DNA of 64,000 nt from Oribacterium sp. P6A1 (GCF_000702885.1 NZ_JNKO01000003.1:124001-188000); one strand, 5' to 3'; positions 52,440 through 61,500 are shown, counted from the first letter of the stretch. Made by a program: numbers and translations. Notes: generated by a model not told the origin, from the sequence alone.

Positions 52440-52518
52440 GGGTCAGGCACGATCCGGATTCATCTGAGCTCGTATCTGACCCGCCAACAAAGTTTGAAAG
52501 TTCACTTTCCAACTTTGT
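52440..52518 (-). repeat. Hairpin-leader repeat, copy 3 (before the M42 peptidase)
   Basis: GGGTCAG pairs with CTGACCC with an inner ACGA/TCGT; relative to copy 1 the T-A closing pair is replaced by G-C, a compensatory change. The palindrome AAGTTTGAAAG/CTTTCCAACTT follows (52490-52515). Confidence 0.72.
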
Positions 52519-52526
52519 CTCTCAAT

Positions 52527-52603
52527 GGTCATGAACGAGCCGTATTCCTCCGAGCTTGTTTCTGCCCCGACTATTTAGTTTTAAAGTTCACTATTGAACT
52601 TTC
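52527..52603 (-). repeat. Hairpin-leader repeat, copy 4 (degenerate, tandem to copy 3)
   Basis: Aligns with copy 3 from GGTCATGAACGA to AAAGTTCACTATTGAACTTT, the latter still a good palindrome. A third, very weak unit may follow to 52680. Otherwise the gap to oppF (52604-52765) shows nothing I can name, and no terminator. Confidence 0.55.
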
Positions 52604-52765
52604 CTTAAAGGCATATACCTAATTTGAGTTTACCTGAATGTGTATATAACCTTCAGATCATATGGAAAGTTCAGTTTTATATTTTCTGCGTGAGTCAGTG
52701 GTATCTGGGTAATAATATGAGATGTTTGACTCTGCAATAAGCTTATGGATGAAAATCATATTTGC

Positions 52766-53767
52766 TCAGCAGAAGCATGCAGCCCTGTGTCCCGGCACCC
52801 CCGGAACTTCTGTAAGTGTCGGAGCTGAATTCCTGCACTTCTCTTTGCAATGAGGGCACCTTGTATGGAAGCAGCATCCTGCCGGTGGATTTTCCGGAGA
52901 AGGAAGGTCTCCCGATATAAGCTGCTGTTCATCCTCAGGCATTTCCTTACCTATGGATGGGATACTGTCAAGCAGTATACGGGTATAGGGGTGCTTAGGG
53001 AAATTAAAGATGTCATCCCGGCTTCCTTCCTCAACAACATGACCAAGATACATGACCATTACCCGGTCTGCCACATGTCTCACTACACTTAAGTCATGGG
53101 AAATAAAGATGTATGAGACTCCAAGCTTTTTCTGAAGCTCCTTTAAAAGGTTTATGACCTTTGCCTGTATGGATACGTCCAGGGCAGACACCGGTTCATC
53201 ACATAAGATAACATCAGGTTTTTCGATGATGGCTCTTGCAATGCCTATACGCTGTCTCTGTCCTCCCGAGAATTCATGGGGATAACGGCTAAGATAATCT
53301 CTGTTCAGTCCTACCATATCGCAGGCTTCCAGTACTTTCATCTCTCTTTCTGACTGTGTTCTGTAGGAACCTGAAATATCTATGGGCTCTGCTATTATGT
53401 CACGTACTGTCATACGCGGATTCAGGGCGGAATAAGGATCCTGAAAGATCATTTTTATCTTCTGTCTTGCGGATTTAAGCTCCTTTCCCGACAGATGTCC
53501 GAAGTCTTGTCCGTGGAGAGTGATGGAGCCTTCAGTGGGCTCGGTTATCCGGATGATGGATTTTGCCGTTGTGGATTTCCCGCAGCCGCTCTCTCCTACT
53601 ATGGCGAGGGTCTCACCCGGATATAAGGATAAAGACACGTCATCAACTGCTTTTATGACTGTCTTTTTGGGGGACAAAAACCCATTACCGTAGGTATAGT
53701 ATTTTTTCAGATGGGAGACCCTTAAGACAGGCTCTGTATTTTTTCTTTCGGATATAGTTGTTTCCAT
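52766..53767 (-). CDS. oppF: Oligopeptide ABC transporter ATP-binding protein OppF
   Basis: 333 residues. Walker A is GESGCGKST, the Q-loop FQDPYSALNPR, the signature SGGQRQRIGIARA, Walker B VILCDEPVSALD, and the H-loop ISHDLSV. The C-terminal oligopeptide-transporter extension has the CCFHTRCPHC...C cysteine cluster typical of Opp/Dpp ATPases, possibly binding an iron-sulfur cluster. It works with OppD to power peptide import. It is the last gene of the opp operon, 104 bases after oppD, the gap holding a small direct repeat. Confidence 0.93.
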   Translation of the reverse strand: METTISERKNTEPVLRVSHLKKYYTYGNGFLSPKKTVIKAVDDVSLSLYPGETLAIVGESGCGKSTTAKSIIRITEPTEGSITLHGQDFGHLSGKELKSARQKIKMIFQDPYSALNPRMTVRDIIAEPIDISGSYRTQSEREMKVLEACDMVGLNRDYLSRYPHEFSGGQRQRIGIARAIIEKPDVILCDEPVSALDVSIQAKVINLLKELQKKLGVSYIFISHDLSVVRHVADRVMVMYLGHVVEEGSRDDIFNFPKHPYTRILLDSIPSIGKEMPEDEQQLISGDLPSPENPPAGCCFHTRCPHCKEKCRNSAPTLTEVPGVPGHRAACFC

Positions 53768-53819
53768 AAAGAAGTTACCTTTCTCTAAGATTAACAGTTT
53801 ATTTCTTCTGTCTGCACTG

Positions 53820-53904
53820 TATGATACCGGGGCATTGTGCTGAAGCCCTGAAAAGCTTATTGAGTAATCCGTTATGATACTGAGGCACTATGCTGAAGTC
53901 CTGA
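53820..53904. repeat. Tandem direct repeat spanning the oppD 3' end
   Basis: Two ~32-base copies, 53820-53851 and 53873-53904, share TATGATAC, GGCA and TGCTGAAG blocks with a 53-base period. The right copy encodes the last oppD residues; the left is a non-coding duplicate. Confidence 0.7.
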
Positions 53905-54891
53905 CCTGTCTTTATTGATGCAGCGTACAAGATGATCCGGATAGGCTTCATTCAGTATGGTAAGCTCAGGTCTCTGTCGTTTGCACTGCTCAGTGCAGTG
54001 TGCGCATCTTGTTGAGAAGAGACATCCTTCAGGAAGTTCGTAGAGCATAGGGACGGAACCCAGAATACTCAAAAGGGTGTCTGTATCCCTGTCCATTTTA
54101 GGGATGGCAGCTTCAAGACCTACAGTATAGGGATGTGAAGGCATGGAAAATATCGCTTTCTTATCAGCGATCTCAACTACCTGACCGGCATACATGACAG
54201 CCACTCTGTCAGACATCTGGGAAATGACACCCATGTCATGGCTGATAAAGATCACCGTAGTCTTTAATTCCTTTCTGAGCTTTTTGATGAGGTAAAGAAT
54301 CTGAGCCTGTACCGTAACATCAAGAGCAGTTGTCGGCTCATCACATATAAGGAGTCTTGGCTTAAGGCACAGAGCCATGGCGATCATGATGCGCTGTCTC
54401 ATTCCGCCTGACAGTCTTGAAGGGATGGAATCAAAGATCTTTTCAGGCATGGGGATGCCTACGGAACGGATCATTTCAAGAGCCTCAGAGGAAGCTTCCC
54501 TGCGGGATATTTTCCTGTGGGCAAGGATAGCCTCGGTAATCTGTTTTCCACAGGTCATGAGAGGATTAAGACTCGTCATGGGTTCCTGAAATATCATGGA
54601 GATGGCATTGCCCCTTATCTCCTGAAGCCGTTTCTTGCCTGCCGTTACGAGATTCTCTCCGTTAAAGAGTATATCTCCGGAGCTTATTTTTCCCGGTTTA
54701 TCCACGAGCCCCATTATGGCTGAGGCCAGCATGCTCTTGCCGCAGCCGCTCTCTCCCACGACTCCGAGTATTTCACCCTCATTAAGATTCAGATTGATAT
54801 GAGAAAGGACCGGAAGTACTCCTCTCTCCGTAAAGAGATCCACATTCAGATCCCTGATTTCAAGTATGTTTTTTTCTGTATTCTCGGACAT
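53872..54891 (-). CDS. oppD: Oligopeptide ABC transporter ATP-binding protein OppD
   Basis: 339 residues from the ATG at 54891 (MSENTEKN). Walker A GESGCGKSM, Q-loop FQEPMTSLNPL, signature LSGGMRQRIMIAMA, Walker B LLICDEPTTALDVTVQ, H-loop ISHDMGV, and the C-terminal Cys cluster CLFSTRCAHCTEQC are all present. It pairs with OppF to energise peptide uptake. The C-terminus ends in an unusual short tail (DRSGLQHSASVS) generated from a sequence that is duplicated just downstream. It follows oppC by 25 bases. Confidence 0.93.
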   Translation of the reverse strand: MSENTEKNILEIRDLNVDLFTERGVLPVLSHINLNLNEGEILGVVGESGCGKSMLASAIMGLVDKPGKISSGDILFNGENLVTAGKKRLQEIRGNAISMIFQEPMTSLNPLMTCGKQITEAILAHRKISRREASSEALEMIRSVGIPMPEKIFDSIPSRLSGGMRQRIMIAMALCLKPRLLICDEPTTALDVTVQAQILYLIKKLRKELKTTVIFISHDMGVISQMSDRVAVMYAGQVVEIADKKAIFSMPSHPYTVGLEAAIPKMDRDTDTLLSILGSVPMLYELPEGCLFSTRCAHCTEQCKRQRPELTILNEAYPDHLVRCINKDRSGLQHSASVS

Positions 54892-54916
54892 AATTATTTC
54901 TCTTCTGTTTAATATT

Positions 54917-55825
54917 TTACTTATGAAGCTTAGGATCCAGTGCATCCCTGAGACCGTCTCCCAGCATATTGAAGGCCATAACGGAGGCTATGATGAAAAG
55001 TCCCGGGAAAAGGCTGTAGTAGGTATTGGTCCTGATGTAGGTCTGGGCTGATGCAATCATGGCTCCCCAGCTGGCAGTTGGACTCGGGACACCGAGACCC
55101 AGGAAACTGAGACTGGCTTCCGTAAGAATGGCTGAAGGGATGCCCAGAGTGTTTGTGATGATAAGCATGGGAATACAGTTAGGAAGCAGGTGCCTGAAGA
55201 TGATGCGGGCACTGGAGCCTCCGTTAACTATGCAGGCCTGGATGTACTCCTGCTGCTTAAGGGTCATGACCTGACCGCGGATCAGTCTTGCTGTATTTGC
55301 CCAGCTCAAAAGGCCAAGAGACAGATAAAGGTTTATGAGACCTGAACCAAGCGCATACATAAGTGCCATGGCGAAGAGCAGGAATGGGATACTGCTGAAG
55401 ACCTGGATGAGAAATGAAATCACGTCATCAGCTCTTTTTCCGAAGTACCCGGCTGAAACACCCATAAGGTAGCCTATCACTGAAGCAATGAGCTGGGAAA
55501 TGATACCTACCGAAAGGGAAATTCTGCATCCGTAAATGCATCTTGTGAAGATGTCCCTTCCGAATTCATCGGTTCCGAATAAGTGGCCCTTCACTCCCGG
55601 TGAAAGAAGACGCTCTGACAGTACCTGTTTGTCAGGGTCGTATGCGGTAATAAGTGGTGCCGCTAAAGCAAGCAGGATAAGAATCACCAGTACTCCAAGA
55701 GAAATCATGGCTACTTTGTTCTTCCTGAATATGCGGAAGCTTTCGTAGTAGTAACCGTGAGGTCTGTCGTTTTTTACTATCTCTTTTCCGAAGGAATCAA
55801 GTTTAACAGTCATACTTTTTGTCAT
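54917..55825 (-). CDS. oppC: Oligopeptide ABC transporter permease OppC
   Basis: About 302 residues from the ATG at 55825 (MTKSMTVKL), with GGAG before it; a TTG four codons upstream is less likely. An N-terminal OppC_N segment (SFRIFRKNKVAMISLGVLVIL) precedes the permease domain, which has five further membrane spans and the EAA-like loop VNGGSSARIIFRHLLPNCIP. The conserved GLGVPSPTASWGAMIA and FPGLFIIASVMAFNMLGDGLRDALDPK close the protein. It forms the channel with OppB. Confidence 0.93.
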   Translation of the reverse strand: MTKSMTVKLDSFGKEIVKNDRPHGYYYESFRIFRKNKVAMISLGVLVILILLALAAPLITAYDPDKQVLSERLLSPGVKGHLFGTDEFGRDIFTRCIYGCRISLSVGIISQLIASVIGYLMGVSAGYFGKRADDVISFLIQVFSSIPFLLFAMALMYALGSGLINLYLSLGLLSWANTARLIRGQVMTLKQQEYIQACIVNGGSSARIIFRHLLPNCIPMLIITNTLGIPSAILTEASLSFLGLGVPSPTASWGAMIASAQTYIRTNTYYSLFPGLFIIASVMAFNMLGDGLRDALDPKLHK

Positions 55826-55839
55826 CGTAAACTCCAATC

Positions 55840-56766
55840 TTATTTATCACCAAGTCTTATATTCGGATTCACCACGGCATAAAGTACATCAACTATGAAA
55901 TAGATGAGGACGCAGACAGTGGCAACATAGATAACACCGCCTTGAACGAGAGGTATGTCTCTTCTGTTTATGGCGTCGATAAGGAGCTTTCCGATTCCGG
56001 GTATATTGAAAACATTTTCAGTTATCATGGAACCGGTGAGAAGTGATCCTATATCCGCGCCTATGATGGTGATGACCGGAATAAGAGCATTACGGAAGAT
56101 GTGAACCATGACGATACGGAAGGGGTTAAGCCCCTTAGCGTAGGCAGTACGGATAAAGTCCTGTCCCATTACCTCCATCATGGATGCTCTGGTGACTCTT
56201 GAGATGGATGCGGCATATCTGGTTCCGAGAGCTATGGCGGGAAGCACATATCCGATGGAGGTCTGTACGCCTGAAACCGGAAATATCTTAAATCTAAGAC
56301 CGATGTAAATCTGGAGAAGTATGGCCACCCAGAAGGATGGAGCCGAGATGCCGAGAACGGAAATGCTCATGAGGAACCGGTCAAGAACGCTTCCGTGATA
56401 TACGGCTGCTATGATTCCCATGAAGAGCCCGATCATCAGGGCAATGATGTAAGACATGGCCGCAAGATAGGAAGTATACTGAAATGCCTGAAGGATAAGG
56501 AAAAGAACAGGCTTTTTCTGGAAATAACTGCTTCCGAAATCCCCTCTTATAAGGTTTGTGATCCACTTTAGGTACTGCTGCCAGAGAGGCAGGTCAAGCC
56601 CCATATTGTGCCTTACCTCTTTTATTTTATTTGCGTCCGCGAAATCTCCCAGCATCATGGCCACAGGATCTCCGGGCAGGACATTGAGAATAAGAAAAGT
56701 GATGAGTGAGATGGAAAAAATGATGGAAACGGCAAGCAGTGCACGTTTCAGCACATAGCGCCACAT
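55840..56766 (-). CDS. oppB: Oligopeptide ABC transporter permease OppB
   Basis: 308 residues, starting MWRYVLKRALLAVSIIFSIS after GGAGG. Typical features are FLILNVLPGDPVAMMLG near residue 30, the DLPLWQQYLKWITNLIRGDFG segment, six membrane spans, the EAA loop AKGLNPFRIVMVHIFRNALIPVI and a C-terminal VDVLYAVVNPNIRLG. It forms the membrane channel with OppC (14-base gap). The binding-protein gene lies about 200 bases upstream. Confidence 0.93.
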   Translation of the reverse strand: MWRYVLKRALLAVSIIFSISLITFLILNVLPGDPVAMMLGDFADANKIKEVRHNMGLDLPLWQQYLKWITNLIRGDFGSSYFQKKPVLFLILQAFQYTSYLAAMSYIIALMIGLFMGIIAAVYHGSVLDRFLMSISVLGISAPSFWVAILLQIYIGLRFKIFPVSGVQTSIGYVLPAIALGTRYAASISRVTRASMMEVMGQDFIRTAYAKGLNPFRIVMVHIFRNALIPVITIIGADIGSLLTGSMITENVFNIPGIGKLLIDAINRRDIPLVQGGVIYVATVCVLIYFIVDVLYAVVNPNIRLGDK

Positions 56767-56964
56767 AGATATTCCTCCGGAAATAGAATGATAAATATTA
56801 AGTTCTCCCGGGTTTGATTGATTTTAGTGCATTCAGATTCCTGAGGAACTGACATTTTATACCTTGAGGGAGACATAATTTAATCTACAAAAGATGCCGT
56901 TCGCAAATTACCCGAACGACATCTATTTGAGATATCAAAACTTATATGTTATTTTCGACCTTTA

Positions 56965-58659
56965 TCAGCTCTGAGCCTTTGCGGCTGCATCTATATCCAC
57001 ATCGAAGAAGTGGTAGATGAGGTTTCCGACCTTATAGTTCTTTACATAAGGCTTTGCGATGAACTGGCTCTGCGGATAGTAAAGAGGGATACATGCATAG
57101 TCCTCAAGGGAAAGCAGTCTGTCGGCATCCTTGTAAAGCTCGGCGCGCTTTGCTTCGTCTGTCAGAACTCTTGCCTCATCAAGATCCTTGTCGAAGTCGG
57201 CATTGTTATAGAACACACCCTGGGCATCCGAATTCTTTGAGTAGAAGTAGTTATACATCTGGAAATCACCGTCAGGATAAAGGGCGTTCCATGTCATGCC
57301 TGTAACAGGAATCTTTCCTGCTGTTCTGTCTGAAGTCCATGTGGCATTGTCCACTACATTTAGGTTAAGGGTAATGCCTACCTCCTTAAGATAACCCTGA
57401 AGTGCGGCGAAAACGGTCTGGTCTGCCTGACGAACCTCGGCATCGATAGTGATTCCGTCACCGTAACCTGCATCCTGAAGCAGCTTTTTAGCCTCCTCGG
57501 GATCGTATGTATAAACCGAAAGTGAATCATCATGACCCGGGATGCTGTTGTTAAGGAAGCTTGTGGCAGGAATTCCTGCTCCGTTAAGGATGGTATCAAC
57601 CAGCTCCTCACGGTTGATAGCCAGTGAGATAGCCTTTCTTACATTGATATCCTTAATGTAATCAGCCTTTAAGTTAAGAGAGATAAAGGCGGTTCCAAGT
57701 GGATGGTAAGCAGTGATTTCGTCACCGTGGCTTTCCTGATACTGGCTTAAGAGGGAAGCATTGAGATCGGCAAGATCGATGTCTCCGTTCTCGTAAGCAA
57801 TGAGCTTTGTCTGGTCATCGTCGTAATAGATAAAGTCTATCTCATCAAGGTTCACATCACCGCCGTGGTAGTCCTCGTTCTTTACCAGAGTTACCTGTGT
57901 TGAATCGTCGTTTGACTCTATCTTGTAAGGACCTGTTCCTATAAGGTCTGTTCCGAAGCCCCACTTGTCTCCTGCTGCGCGGCATGCCTCCTCAGGGAAG
58001 ATGTCAGCATAGGAAGTGGCTATGTTCTTTAAGAAAGGTGCAAATGCATAGTCAAGGGTGATTGTGAAATGATAATCATCCTGAATCTCGAAACCGCTGA
58101 GTTCGGTTGCCTTTCCATCCAGCATGTCCTGTGCGCCCTTGATCATCTTGAAGTAAGCTGTGGATTTTGCTCCTGTATCAGGGGTGAACATACGCTCGAA
58201 GGTGAACTTTACATCAGAAGCCTTAAGCTCTGCACCGTTTGTGAAGTGAACACCCTGCTTCAGTTCGAAGCTGTAGAGAAGACCATCCTCTGAAATCGTC
58301 GGGAAATCTGTAAGAAGAACAGGAACCTCTTCATTATCTTCTGTGAAACGGAGAAGAGATTCTGTGATTTCATCCGCGATGGATGCGGCTCTTGATGAAG
58401 TGGAGATCTGCATGTCGAGACCGTCTCCCGCATTGGCCTGGCCGAACTTAAGAACCTTGCGTTCTGTTTCTGCCGTATCATTTGCTGCAGCTTCCGTTGT
58501 TCCGTTTGCTTCTGATGATTCAGCTGTCTTTGATTCAGAGCCGGTTGTTTCGGCTGTGGAACTTCCGGAGCCTGAAGGTACATTTCCTGTTGTTGGTGCG
58601 CTGCAGGCACTGAGAGCTGATGTAGAAACAGCAAGTTGATACGACAGTATTTTTTTCAG
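56965..58659 (-). CDS. oppA: Oligopeptide-binding lipoprotein, apparent CTG start
   Basis: A family 5 solute-binding protein. The domain features are LLTDFPTISEDGLLYSFELK, KGVHF-like KQGVHFTNGAELKASDVKFTFER, GTGPYKI and NVRKAISLAINREELVD. The first ATG in frame (58413) lies inside the mature protein. Further upstream the same frame encodes a Ser/Thr/Glu linker, a lipobox LSAC and a leader KKILSYQLAVSTSAL. No ATG, GTG or TTG lies between an in-frame TAA and this leader. CTG at 58659, where ATG would be expected before Lys-Lys-Ile-Leu, is the only plausible start, giving 564 residues. A start-codon mutation is the alternative. Confidence 0.75.
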   Translation of the reverse strand: MKKILSYQLAVSTSALSACSAPTTGNVPSGSGSSTAETTGSESKTAESSEANGTTEAAANDTAETERKVLKFGQANAGDGLDMQISTSSRAASIADEITESLLRFTEDNEEVPVLLTDFPTISEDGLLYSFELKQGVHFTNGAELKASDVKFTFERMFTPDTGAKSTAYFKMIKGAQDMLDGKATELSGFEIQDDYHFTITLDYAFAPFLKNIATSYADIFPEEACRAAGDKWGFGTDLIGTGPYKIESNDDSTQVTLVKNEDYHGGDVNLDEIDFIYYDDDQTKLIAYENGDIDLADLNASLLSQYQESHGDEITAYHPLGTAFISLNLKADYIKDINVRKAISLAINREELVDTILNGAGIPATSFLNNSIPGHDDSLSVYTYDPEEAKKLLQDAGYGDGITIDAEVRQADQTVFAALQGYLKEVGITLNLNVVDNATWTSDRTAGKIPVTGMTWNALYPDGDFQMYNYFYSKNSDAQGVFYNNADFDKDLDEARVLTDEAKRAELYKDADRLLSLEDYACIPLYYPQSQFIAKPYVKNYKVGNLIYHFFDVDIDAAAKAQS

Positions 58660-58699
58660 GCTACAGAAGCCTGCTTGTTCTTATCACAAAAATCATTTC

Positions 58700-59218
58700 T
58701 CAACGGATATAGGATTTCTTATCATTCAGAATATGTTTTGGGTCCAGTGCGTCCTTAAGCCGGTTCATGAGGATTACAGCATTATCATCTGTTTCATTGA
58801 AGTAATATTTTCTCTTGGATAATCCGAGTCCGTGCTCCCCGGAGATCAGACCGCCCATCTTACGCACTTCACTGTATAGTTCCGTTAAGACCCTGTCGAG
58901 GACTTCCTCCCATTCCTTTTCCTCACGATTTCCGCGGACAACGCAGAGATGTACGTTACCGTCTCCTGCGTGACCAAAGCTTATGAGCCTTACACCTGTC
59001 TTCTGCTCCAAGGCATTGACATACTCCACAAAATCAGCAGTACGGTCAATGGGAACCACTATATCCAGAGGTTCCTGCTCAGAGACAGCTTCTACAGCAT
59101 TGACCAAAGCTCCTCTTACGGCCCAGATTTCATTGGATTTTTCTTTGTCGTTTAAAACAACAAAGTCGATGGCACCGGTCTCTTTTGCAATCCCTGAACC
59201 GTTTTTTTCAGATGTCAG
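58700..59218 (-). pseudogene. C-terminal fragment of an FAD-linked oxidase (GlcD/lactate dehydrogenase-like)
   Basis: On the minus strand an open frame from 59218 encodes about 172 residues without a proper start: KNGSGIAKETGAIDFVVLND, IWAVRGAL, FGHAGDGNVHLCVV and GGLISGEHGLGLSKRKYY, ending ALDPKHILNDKKSYIR. This is the C-terminal FAD-linked oxidase domain (FAD-oxidase_C) of glycolate/D-lactate dehydrogenases of ~460 residues. The FAD-binding half is missing. It overlaps the 3' end of the preceding dehydrogenase gene by 11 bases in another frame. An internal ATG or GTG near 59107 could still give a 135-residue product. Confidence 0.85.
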
Positions 59219-60245
59219 TCAGTTCATATCCATTTACTGTATGACTATCGGTGAAATTCGGAATTTCCAGTTTATCATTTTTTAAAGCATCATAAATCCG
59301 CTTTGATTCCTGAAGATTTGCGCGTATGCCCTCGCAGCACTTATGGAAGTGTTCCTTTTCTTCAGCTGACAGAGGAAGCTCGATCACTTCTTCTATACCG
59401 TTTCTGCCAATTACTGCCGGCACCCCTGCGAAAAGTCCGGACTCTCCATACTGTCCATCAAGCATACAGCTTGCGGGAACGATACTGTGCTTATCATTGC
59501 TTACTATATCCACAAGCCTTGCCGCAGTTGATGCAATGGCATATTCCGTGCAGAATTTACCGTTGTAGGTAGTCCAGCCGCCTTCACGTGCACTTTTTTC
59601 CATTTCATCCTGATCGAAACGAAAGCGTTCATCCAGAGCAGCTTTCACAGAAAGGGGAATTCCGTTGAAGCTTACGGTACTCCATGGTGCGATCTGCTCA
59701 TTTCCATGCTCTCCTATCATATAAGCTGAGATGCTTCTCGTATCTATTCCGGTTTGCTGCTGAAGTCTTAACTTAAGTCTTGCAGTATCAAGTCCTGTTC
59801 CTGTACCGAAAACATGTCCCTTCGGCAGCTCCAGAAGATCGCTGAGCCATTTGGTTATGACATCACAGGGATTTGATATGTTTATGAGTATGCCATTGAA
59901 GCCGCTGTTTTTAAGTCTCCCGGCGTAGGAACTGATTGCCTTGATATTGAACTCCATCTCAGTAAGTCGTGTATGTGTTCCCTTGAGACTGAGGATGTCA
60001 CCTACTGAGTTGATGATAATGTCTCTGTCCGACAGATCTTCTATCTCCCCCACCTGAATTCTGACCGGATGGGGAAGGAATTCGGTGCTGTCCAGCACAT
60101 CCTGACGTTCAGACTGAACCTTTTTTAAATTGTCAGGCAGATCCACAAGAACAAAATCATCACCGAGTCCCTGAAGAGCAAGGGTGTAGAGTACATGTGC
60201 GCCTACGTGACCGATTCCGATAATACCGATTTTTAATTTACTCAT
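59208..60245 (-). CDS. L-lactate/L-2-hydroxyisocaproate dehydrogenase
   Basis: 345 residues of the lactate/malate dehydrogenase fold. It has the NAD motif IGIIGIGHVGAHVLY with acidic VDLPD, ILINISNPCDVITKW, GTGTGLDTARLKLRL and the catalytic His in MIGEHGNEQIAPWSTV. The substrate loop (SVGDILSLKGTHTRL) differs from the Gln-x-x-x-Arg loop of standard lactate dehydrogenases, resembling L-2-hydroxyisocaproate dehydrogenases that act on branched 2-oxo acids. Its neighbour is an aminotransferase 32 bases upstream, which could supply 2-oxo acids from amino acids. GGGAGG precedes the ATG. Confidence 0.88.
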   Translation of the reverse strand: MSKLKIGIIGIGHVGAHVLYTLALQGLGDDFVLVDLPDNLKKVQSERQDVLDSTEFLPHPVRIQVGEIEDLSDRDIIINSVGDILSLKGTHTRLTEMEFNIKAISSYAGRLKNSGFNGILINISNPCDVITKWLSDLLELPKGHVFGTGTGLDTARLKLRLQQQTGIDTRSISAYMIGEHGNEQIAPWSTVSFNGIPLSVKAALDERFRFDQDEMEKSAREGGWTTYNGKFCTEYAIASTAARLVDIVSNDKHSIVPASCMLDGQYGESGLFAGVPAVIGRNGIEEVIELPLSAEEKEHFHKCCEGIRANLQESKRIYDALKNDKLEIPNFTDSHTVNGYELTDI

Positions 60246-60277
60246 TTTATTACCTCCCTAAGATGATATATTAAGTC

Positions 60278-61441
60278 TCACTTCTTCAGCTTTGTGTGTA
60301 TGTCCTGAAGCCTGTTAAGGGCATCCTTCAGAGTCTCGTCCTTCTTTGCAAAGTGGAATCTTATCAGATGATTCACAGGCTCATGGAAGAAGCTTGAGCC
60401 GGGAACAGCACCTACTCCAACTTTTTCCGCAAGGTCATAGCAGAACTGAAGATCGCTGTCGTAGCCCCATTCCGAAATGTCAGCCATCACGTAGTAAGCA
60501 CCCTCCGGCCGCTGGAATCTGAGGCCTGCTTCGGCAAGTCCATCACAGAAAAGCTCACGCTTGTGGGTGTACTTTTCCTGAAGCTTATCATAGTACTCCT
60601 GTGGGAACCTGAGACCTGTAACTACCGCTTCCTGCAGAGGTGCCGCAGCACCCACAGTCAGGAAGTCATGGACCTTACGTATGCGGTCTGTGATTTCAGG
60701 AGGTGCTATGGTATATCCCAGTCTCCATCCGGTGATGGAATAGGTCTTTGAGAGAGAACCGGTCACGATGGTGCGTTCTTTCATGCCCGGAAGAGCTGCC
60801 ATATAGACCATTTTGTTCGGTGCGTAAATGATATGTTCATATACTTCATCAGTTACAACATAGGCATCGTAACGCTTGATGATATCTGCAATGGTCTGCA
60901 TTTCTTCAAGGCTAAAAACCTTTCCGGAGGGATTTGAGGGATTACAGAGAACAAGCGCTTTTGCGCCGTCTTTAAATGCCTGCTCCAGTACTTCAGGGTC
61001 GAAATTGAACTCAGGGGGAACCAGAGGGATATAGATAGGCTCGGCTCCTGAAAGTATGGTGTCCGCACCGTAATTCTCATAGAAGGGCGAGAATATGGCC
61101 ACCTTATCTCCCGGGTTACAAATAGTCATCATGGCTGCCATCATGGCCTCTGTGCCTCCGCAGGTGATGACCACTTCAGAGTCCGGATCTATAGGTATCC
61201 CCATATAATGTGACTCCTTTTCGGCCAGTGCTTCTCTTGTGTTCTGTGCTCCCCAGGTGATGGAATACTGATGGAAATCCTCATGGGAGACCTGCTGAAG
61301 ACGCTCCAGTATCTCTTTGGGAGGTTCAAAATCAGGAAAGCCCTGAGATAGATTTACTGCTCCGAATCTGTTGGATACTCTGGTCATTCTGCGGATGACG
61401 GAATCTGTGAAATTTGCGGTTCTTAAAGATAAAGGTTTCAT
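60278..61441 (-). CDS. PLP-dependent class I/II aminotransferase
   Basis: 387 residues, fold type I. Key segments are GAVNLSQGFPDFEPP, the cofactor region CGGTEAMMAAMMT, NPSNPSGKVF, DEVYEHIIY, the PLP-binding Lys in TGSLSKTYSITGWRLGY and the C-terminal HLIRFHFAKK. It resembles kynurenine/aspartate-type or methionine aminotransferases (MtnE/YbdL-like). It lies directly before the 2-hydroxyacid dehydrogenase, suggesting amino acid to 2-oxo acid to 2-hydroxy acid conversion. The nearby methionine transporter makes methionine or a branched-chain residue a reasonable substrate, but that is inference. Confidence 0.9.
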   Translation of the reverse strand: MKPLSLRTANFTDSVIRRMTRVSNRFGAVNLSQGFPDFEPPKEILERLQQVSHEDFHQYSITWGAQNTREALAEKESHYMGIPIDPDSEVVITCGGTEAMMAAMMTICNPGDKVAIFSPFYENYGADTILSGAEPIYIPLVPPEFNFDPEVLEQAFKDGAKALVLCNPSNPSGKVFSLEEMQTIADIIKRYDAYVVTDEVYEHIIYAPNKMVYMAALPGMKERTIVTGSLSKTYSITGWRLGYTIAPPEITDRIRKVHDFLTVGAAAPLQEAVVTGLRFPQEYYDKLQEKYTHKRELFCDGLAEAGLRFQRPEGAYYVMADISEWGYDSDLQFCYDLAEKVGVGAVPGSSFFHEPVNHLIRFHFAKKDETLKDALNRLQDIHTKLKK

Positions 61442-61500
61442 GATGATGTGCCTCCTGAATTTGAAAGATCATTGCAGAAAATGATGTGATCATCATAAGC

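Noticed and set aside
58657-58676. CAGGCT/AGCCTG hairpin next to an A run as a terminator before oppA
   Set aside because: On the transcribed minus strand the hairpin is followed by A, not T, so it does not fit an intrinsic terminator in that direction.
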